DNA from: Natronococcus sp. AD-5
GTDB taxonomy: Archaea > Halobacteriota > Halobacteria > Halobacteriales > Natrialbaceae
NCBI RefSeq assembly: GCF_030734285.1
Contig: NZ_CP132294.1
Coordinates: forward strand, 3,968,001 to 4,032,000
Length of the DNA: 64,000 bases
Direction: 5' to 3'
This document shows positions 60,236-64,000 of this stretch, one piece after another; within the stretch, counting starts at the first letter, position 1, and each line of letters opens with the position of its first letter. The position numbers and the translations under genes were made by a program. The notes below the pieces were generated by a model. That model worked only from the letters and a program-made list of their open reading frames with translations. It made no database searches and was not told the DNA's origin.

Positions 60236-60940
60236 TCACCGGTTACGGCCGTCGTCGCCGTTCGTCGGCGCGTCCGGCTTCGCCTCGACGATGTACTCGG
60301 GGGGCACGCGATCGGTCGTGTACGTCTCGGTCCCTCGCTTCGCGACCCGATTACCGTCCGCGAGCATTCCGGCCGCGTCGATGATGAGAATAATCGGGTC
60401 GCTCGTGTGACGGTTCGCGACGCGGCGCGCCTCCTCGCGGCTCTCCGAGAGGTGGACGTGCTGGCGGGACATCGGCTGCAAGCCCTCCTCGAGGATCGAG
60501 GCCACGTTCTCCGGTGCGGTTCCGTGGTACAACACGTCGGGAACCGGCGTCTCCGCCGGCTCGAGCGAAATGTCGACCGAGTGGCCGAACGCGGCCCGGA
60601 CGAGTTCGTCCGGCTCGCCCGCCGACGCGTCCCCGGCGGTGCGCTCGAACCGCCCTTTGGGGTCCATCGCGATCACCGCCGCGACGTGTTCGGCGGTCGC
60701 CCAGTCGTACTCTCGCTCGACGGCATCGACGAAGGCGTCGTAACTCGTCCACCCGCGCTCGTCGAGCTCGAGTCCGGCGTCGTCGGGAAAGTGCCGGAGC
60801 GCGCCGCTCATGAACTTCGAGAGCCGACGCCGTCGATCGCCCGAGAGGAGCTTCGTTCCGCGCGCATCACAGAGCGGGCACACCTCGCTTTCGGTCGCGA
60901 ATACGCCGTGGTCGTCGCAGATACGAATTGGCTCCGTCAC
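60236..60940 (-). CDS. kptA: RNA 2'-phosphotransferase KptA/Tpt1
   Basis: This 234-residue enzyme transfers the 2'-phosphate left at RNA splice junctions to NAD+, giving ADP-ribose 1''-2''-cyclic phosphate and nicotinamide. Family features are LSKFMSGALRHFPDDAGLELDERGWTSYDAFVDAV (Arg and His of the active site), VLYHGTAPENVASILEEGLQPMSRQHVHLSESREEARRVANRH and AKPDAPTNGDD near the end. An N-terminal C-x4-C-like stretch (ICDDHGVFATESEVCPLCDARG) probably binds zinc and is common in the archaeal form. It stands next to the NAD synthesis genes on the same strand. Confidence 0.92.
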   Translation of the reverse strand: MTEPIRICDDHGVFATESEVCPLCDARGTKLLSGDRRRRLSKFMSGALRHFPDDAGLELDERGWTSYDAFVDAVEREYDWATAEHVAAVIAMDPKGRFERTAGDASAGEPDELVRAAFGHSVDISLEPAETPVPDVLYHGTAPENVASILEEGLQPMSRQHVHLSESREEARRVANRHTSDPIILIIDAAGMLADGNRVAKRGTETYTTDRVPPEYIVEAKPDAPTNGDDGRNR

Positions 60941-61012
60941 GCCAGGTAGTGATCGCTCGAGGGAAAAAAGTTCGAACGCTGACTGCGCAGCCCGCGGCGG
61001 CCGCGGACCGCG

Positions 61013-61855
61013 CTACTGGCCCGTCCGGAACGACAGGTCGAGCGAGGGCGCCGAGTGCGTCAGCGACCCCATCGAGATCACGTCGACGCCGGTCGCGGCG
61101 TAGTCGGCGACGGTCTCGAGCGTGATCCCCCCGCTCGCTTCCGTGAGCGCGCCCTCGGAGTCGGCGAGCAGCTCGACGGCGTCTCGCGTCTCCCCCGGCG
61201 TCATGTTGTCGAGCAGGACGATGTCCGCGCCGGCGTCGGCCGCTCGCGGAGCGTCCGCGACGGTCTCCACTTCCACCTCGAGTTTCGTCGCGAACGAGGT
61301 CAGCTCGCGGAAGTGCGAAATCGCGTCCTCGAGCCCCATCTCGGTCACGTGGTTGTCCTTTATCATCACCATATGCGAAAGGTCGAGCCGGTGAGTATCG
61401 CCCCCGCCGGCGACGACGGCGCGCTTCTCGAGGCCGCGCAGGCCGGGCGTCGTCTTTCTGGTCGCGGCGATCCGTACGCGGTCCGATTCCGCTTGCGTAT
61501 TCGAGGCGCGTCGCGTCTCGCGTGCCGCGTCGACCGCCGCCCGCGTCCGCGTCGCGATTCCCGACGCGTGTCCGACCAGGTTCGCGGCGACGCGTTCACC
61601 TCGGAGCACTTCGCGTGCGGGCCCTTCGACGCGGAGAACGTCGTCGCCGGGGTCGATGCGGGTCCCCGCCTCGAGCGTCTCGAGGACCTCCACGCCGAGG
61701 TAGTCGAAGACGGCGCTCGCGGCCTCGAGCCCCGCCGCGACGCCGCGCTCTTTCGCGACGAGTCGTCCTGGCGTCTCGCCGGACACCCGGTTGGTGACGT
61801 CGTGGTGGCCGAGGTCCTCCCGGAGCCAGCGTTCGACCTGTGAGTCCGTAATCAC
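61013..61855 (-). CDS. nadC: nicotinate-nucleotide pyrophosphorylase (quinolinate phosphoribosyltransferase)
   Basis: This 280-residue enzyme makes nicotinate mononucleotide from quinolinate and PRPP. It starts at GTG 61855, seven bases after the nadB stop. It has VSGETPGRLVAKERGVAAGLEAA, ATRKTTPGLRGLEKRAVVAGGGDTHRLDLSHMVMIKDNH and the phosphate-binding VEVETVADAPRAADAGADIVLLDN, ITLETVADYAATGVDVISMGSLTHSAPSLDLS. These motifs are complete. It is the last gene of the nadA-nadB-nadC operon. Confidence 0.95.
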   Translation of the reverse strand: MITDSQVERWLREDLGHHDVTNRVSGETPGRLVAKERGVAAGLEAASAVFDYLGVEVLETLEAGTRIDPGDDVLRVEGPAREVLRGERVAANLVGHASGIATRTRAAVDAARETRRASNTQAESDRVRIAATRKTTPGLRGLEKRAVVAGGGDTHRLDLSHMVMIKDNHVTEMGLEDAISHFRELTSFATKLEVEVETVADAPRAADAGADIVLLDNMTPGETRDAVELLADSEGALTEASGGITLETVADYAATGVDVISMGSLTHSAPSLDLSFRTGQ

Positions 61856-61861
61856 GGCTCG

Positions 61862-63376
61862 TCAGTCCTCCGCCGTCGGCTCGGCGATCCCCGAGTCGTC
61901 CGTCACGAGGTGGTGACAGCCCCGCGACTCGGCGTTCTCGCTCGCCGCCCGCGCGATCAACAGCGCGGTGACGCAGGCGTTCCGGAGCTCGTAGAGGTCG
62001 CGGGCCGTCCGCGTTCGGACGTAGGCGTCGACCTCGCCCTTGAGTCGCCGGAGGACGGCGCTCGTCCGGGCGATCTCGTCGGGATCGCGCTCGAGACCGA
62101 GGGACTCGTCCATCGTCCGCCGGAGGCGAGTGAACTTCTCGGCGGCGAAGCGCTCGGGCAGGGCGGGATCGCTGTCGCGGAGTTCGGGAGTGTCGACGAC
62201 CCGTGGTTCCACTTCGGTCTCGGCAGCATCTTCGCCCGCGCGAAGCCCCCAGACGAGCCCCTCGAGCAGGCTCGTGCTCGCGAGCCGGTTCGCGCCGTGG
62301 ACGCCCGTCCGGGCGCACTCGCCGACGGCGTAGAGGCGCTCGAGCGACGTCCGTCCGTTCTCGTCGACGTCGATCCCGCCGCACAGGAAGTGCTCGCAGG
62401 GTGCGACGGGGATCTCGTCGCCCTCGATACCCCGATCGCGACACGTCGAGGCGATGTTCGGGAACTCCGCCTCGAACTCGAGCGGGCCGACGTCCAACGC
62501 GACCTCGCCGGTCGCTTCGCGTTCGGTTGCGACCGCGCGGGCGACGACGTCCCGCGGCGCGAGTTCGGCGTCCGGGTGGTAGTCGGGCATGAATCGCTCG
62601 CCGTCGCCGTTGCGTAACACTGCTCCCTCGCCCCGGAGCGCCTCGGACAGCAGGAACGGGTCCTCGCCGTCGTAGGCCGTCGGGTGGAACTGGACGTACT
62701 CGAGGTCCGCGACGTCCGCGCCGGCGAGTACGGCCACGGCGATGCCGTCGCCGGTCGCGTCGGCGGGGTTGGTCGAACGACCGTAGAGGGCGCCGATGCC
62801 GCCGGTCGCGAGGATCGTCGCGCCGGCGAAGATCGGGTGGCCCGCGGAATCTTCGTCGCTCAGGACGCCGTGAACGCGGCCCTCGTGAGTAATCAGCTTG
62901 AGCGCGGCGGTGTCCTGTCGGACCTCGATGCGCTCGTGGTCGTCGACGTGATTGAGAAACGGTCGCAGGATGTGCGTCCCCGTCGCGGCGTCGACGTGGA
63001 GGATGCGGCGCTCGGAGTGGGCCGCCTCGCGCGTGTAGTCGAACTCGCCGTCGTCGCTCCCGTCGAACTCGATTTCCAGGGTACCGAGCAGGGCGTCCTC
63101 GACGGCCGCGTCGGCGTTTTCGACGAGCACATCGACGGCGTCGGGATCGGCGGTGCCGTCGCTGGCCTCGAGGATGTCCGCTTTCAGCGCCTCGGGGTTG
63201 CCGCGAGTGGTCGAGATACCGCCCTGCGCCCAGTCGGTGCTCGCGTCGTCGGGACGTTCGGCTTTCGTCAGCAGGAGTACGTCGGCGCCTTCGCGCGCTG
63301 CTGCGAACGCGGCCGAACAACCCGCGATGCCGCTGCCGACGACGAGTACGTCCGCCGTGTCGTGAGTGGCAGTCAC
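61862..63376 (-). CDS. nadB: L-aspartate oxidase
   Basis: This 504-residue FAD enzyme oxidises L-aspartate to iminoaspartate in de novo NAD synthesis. The Rossmann motif is VLVVGSGIAGCSAAFAAAREG at the N-terminus. DWAQGGIS, HSERRILHVDAATGTHILRPFL, ATGGIGALYGRSTNPADATGDG, QFHPTAYDG and CEHFLCGGIDVDENGRTS are in order. The C-terminal helical domain has a typical RRTMDESLGLERD. ATG 63376 is seven bases after the nadA stop. It works with NadA on the same operon. Confidence 0.95.
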   Translation of the reverse strand: MTATHDTADVLVVGSGIAGCSAAFAAAREGADVLLLTKAERPDDASTDWAQGGISTTRGNPEALKADILEASDGTADPDAVDVLVENADAAVEDALLGTLEIEFDGSDDGEFDYTREAAHSERRILHVDAATGTHILRPFLNHVDDHERIEVRQDTAALKLITHEGRVHGVLSDEDSAGHPIFAGATILATGGIGALYGRSTNPADATGDGIAVAVLAGADVADLEYVQFHPTAYDGEDPFLLSEALRGEGAVLRNGDGERFMPDYHPDAELAPRDVVARAVATEREATGEVALDVGPLEFEAEFPNIASTCRDRGIEGDEIPVAPCEHFLCGGIDVDENGRTSLERLYAVGECARTGVHGANRLASTSLLEGLVWGLRAGEDAAETEVEPRVVDTPELRDSDPALPERFAAEKFTRLRRTMDESLGLERDPDEIARTSAVLRRLKGEVDAYVRTRTARDLYELRNACVTALLIARAASENAESRGCHHLVTDDSGIAEPTAED

Positions 63377-63382
63377 GGATCG

Positions 63383-64000
63383 CTACACCTCGAGCATGCG
63401 ATCGAGCGCGACGTTCGCGAGTTCCTTCTCCTCGGGCGCGACCTCGATCACGTTGCGTTCGCGGCCCGCGACGAGTTCCTCGAGCACCCACGTCAGGTAG
63501 TTGGGATCGATCTGGCGCATCGCGTTGCAGTCCATGCAGGCGTCGCCGCACAGCGGGAGGACGGTCACTTCGGGGTGCCACCGTTGCAGATGCTCCGTCA
63601 GGTGGATCTCGGTTCCGATCGCCCACGTTTCGCCGCGTTCGGCGTTTTCGACGGTCTCGCAGATCGTCGCCGTCGAACCGACGACGTCGGCGGCCTCGAC
63701 GACCTCGCGGCGACACTCGGGGTGAACGACAACGTTCGCGTCGGGATGGTCCTCGCGGATTTGTTCGATGTGATCTTCGCGGAAGCGCTCGTGGACCTGG
63801 CAGTAGCCGTCCCAGAGAATAACGTCCTTCTCGGCGACCTCCGTCGCGTCTTTCCCTTCCGGATCCCAGGGATCCCACTCGGCGATCTCGGCTTCCATTC
63901 CCAGTCTGTAGGCGGTGTTCTCGCCGAGGTGCTTGTCCGGGAGAAAGAGGACCTTATCCCCGCGCTCGAGGCCCCACTCGAAGGCCCGGTGGGCGTTCGA
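63383..64000 (-). CDS. nadA: quinolinate synthase NadA (5' end beyond the window)
   Basis: The C-terminal 205 residues of quinolinate synthase are visible; the frame stays open to base 64000, so the start lies outside. NadA condenses iminoaspartate with dihydroxyacetone phosphate using a [4Fe-4S] cluster. The segment FLPDKHLGENTAYRLGM and VILWDGYCQVHERF are conserved, then VHPECRREVVEAADVVGSTATI and VLPLCGDACMDCNAMRQIDP, which contains a cluster cysteine. An internal ATG at 63898 is not the start. It is the first visible gene of the nadABC operon. Confidence 0.93.
   Translation of the reverse strand, partial: SNAHRAFEWGLERGDKVLFLPDKHLGENTAYRLGMEAEIAEWDPWDPEGKDATEVAEKDVILWDGYCQVHERFREDHIEQIREDHPDANVVVHPECRREVVEAADVVGSTATICETVENAERGETWAIGTEIHLTEHLQRWHPEVTVLPLCGDACMDCNAMRQIDPNYLTWVLEELVAGRERNVIEVAPEEKELANVALDRMLEV

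Noticed and set aside
1-64000. CRISPR array
   Set aside because: No regularly spaced repeat units were noticed anywhere in the window; the only direct repeats are the att regions.

Overview
The window is a high-GC haloarchaeal chromosome segment. Three things point that way: acidic proteins rich in Asp and Glu with many GAC/GAG/CTC codons, TATA boxes about 26 bases before start codons (leaderless transcription), and lineage-typical genes (an RdfA-like protein, an archaea-specific SMC-related protein, fused lactate-utilisation proteins, twin-arginine signals). A member of the Natrialbaceae is a reasonable guess from gene content, but I cannot prove it from the sequence.

Bases 71-13929 are a genomic island in the 3' end of tRNA-Ile(GAU). 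The 18-base tRNA end at 131-148 recurs exactly at 4462-4479, and a 17-base version with two mismatches lies at 13912-13928. The sequences beside these cores are also repeated, so two related elements appear to have integrated in tandem. Element 1 (to about 4479) carries an unknown protein, an archaeal ATPase with a DUF234-like tail behind two palindromic operators, a short Mig-type mismatch DNA glycosylase, and a broken tyrosine integrase. Element 2 (to about 13929) carries a truncated BREX phage-defence operon: a BrxE-like gene (possibly frameshifted), a brxB pseudogene with three lesions, an intact brxC and an intact pglX. It has no pglZ, brxL or brxHII and no integrase. A 53-residue zinc-finger protein follows.

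From 14.4 to 22.8 kb are housekeeping and orphan genes: asparaginase, polysaccharide deacetylase, MsrA, a DUF502 membrane protein, a dead aldo/keto reductase, a TraB-family protein, a Tat-exported DUF3006 protein, and the RdfA-SMC-like pair linked to cell shape.

From 22.8 to 34.5 kb is a catabolic cluster: IclR regulator, glutaryl-CoA dehydrogenase-type enzyme, TAXI-TRAP importer, acyl-CoA ligase, acyl-CoA dehydrogenase, thiolase, 3-hydroxyacyl-CoA dehydrogenase and enoyl-CoA hydratase. Together these could take a glutarate-like acid to acetyl-CoA. From 34.8 to 42.8 kb is a lactate/glycolate cluster: a LutB-LutA fusion, LutC, a lactate permease and a large FAD/Fe-S 2-hydroxyacid dehydrogenase.

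From 42.8 kb to the end come a fused siroheme decarboxylase (AhbA-AhbB), a GNAT acetyltransferase, an anthranilate phosphoribosyltransferase-like protein, an SDR, a HAD hydrolase, two aspartoacylase-like metallo-hydrolases, cyclophilin, a secreted 5'-nucleotidase, a frameshifted SDR, a ferredoxin, tRNA-Leu(UAA), a six-PAS histidine kinase, a CitMHS transporter remnant, an aldehyde dehydrogenase, KptA, and the NAD genes nadC, nadB and nadA (nadA is cut by the window edge).
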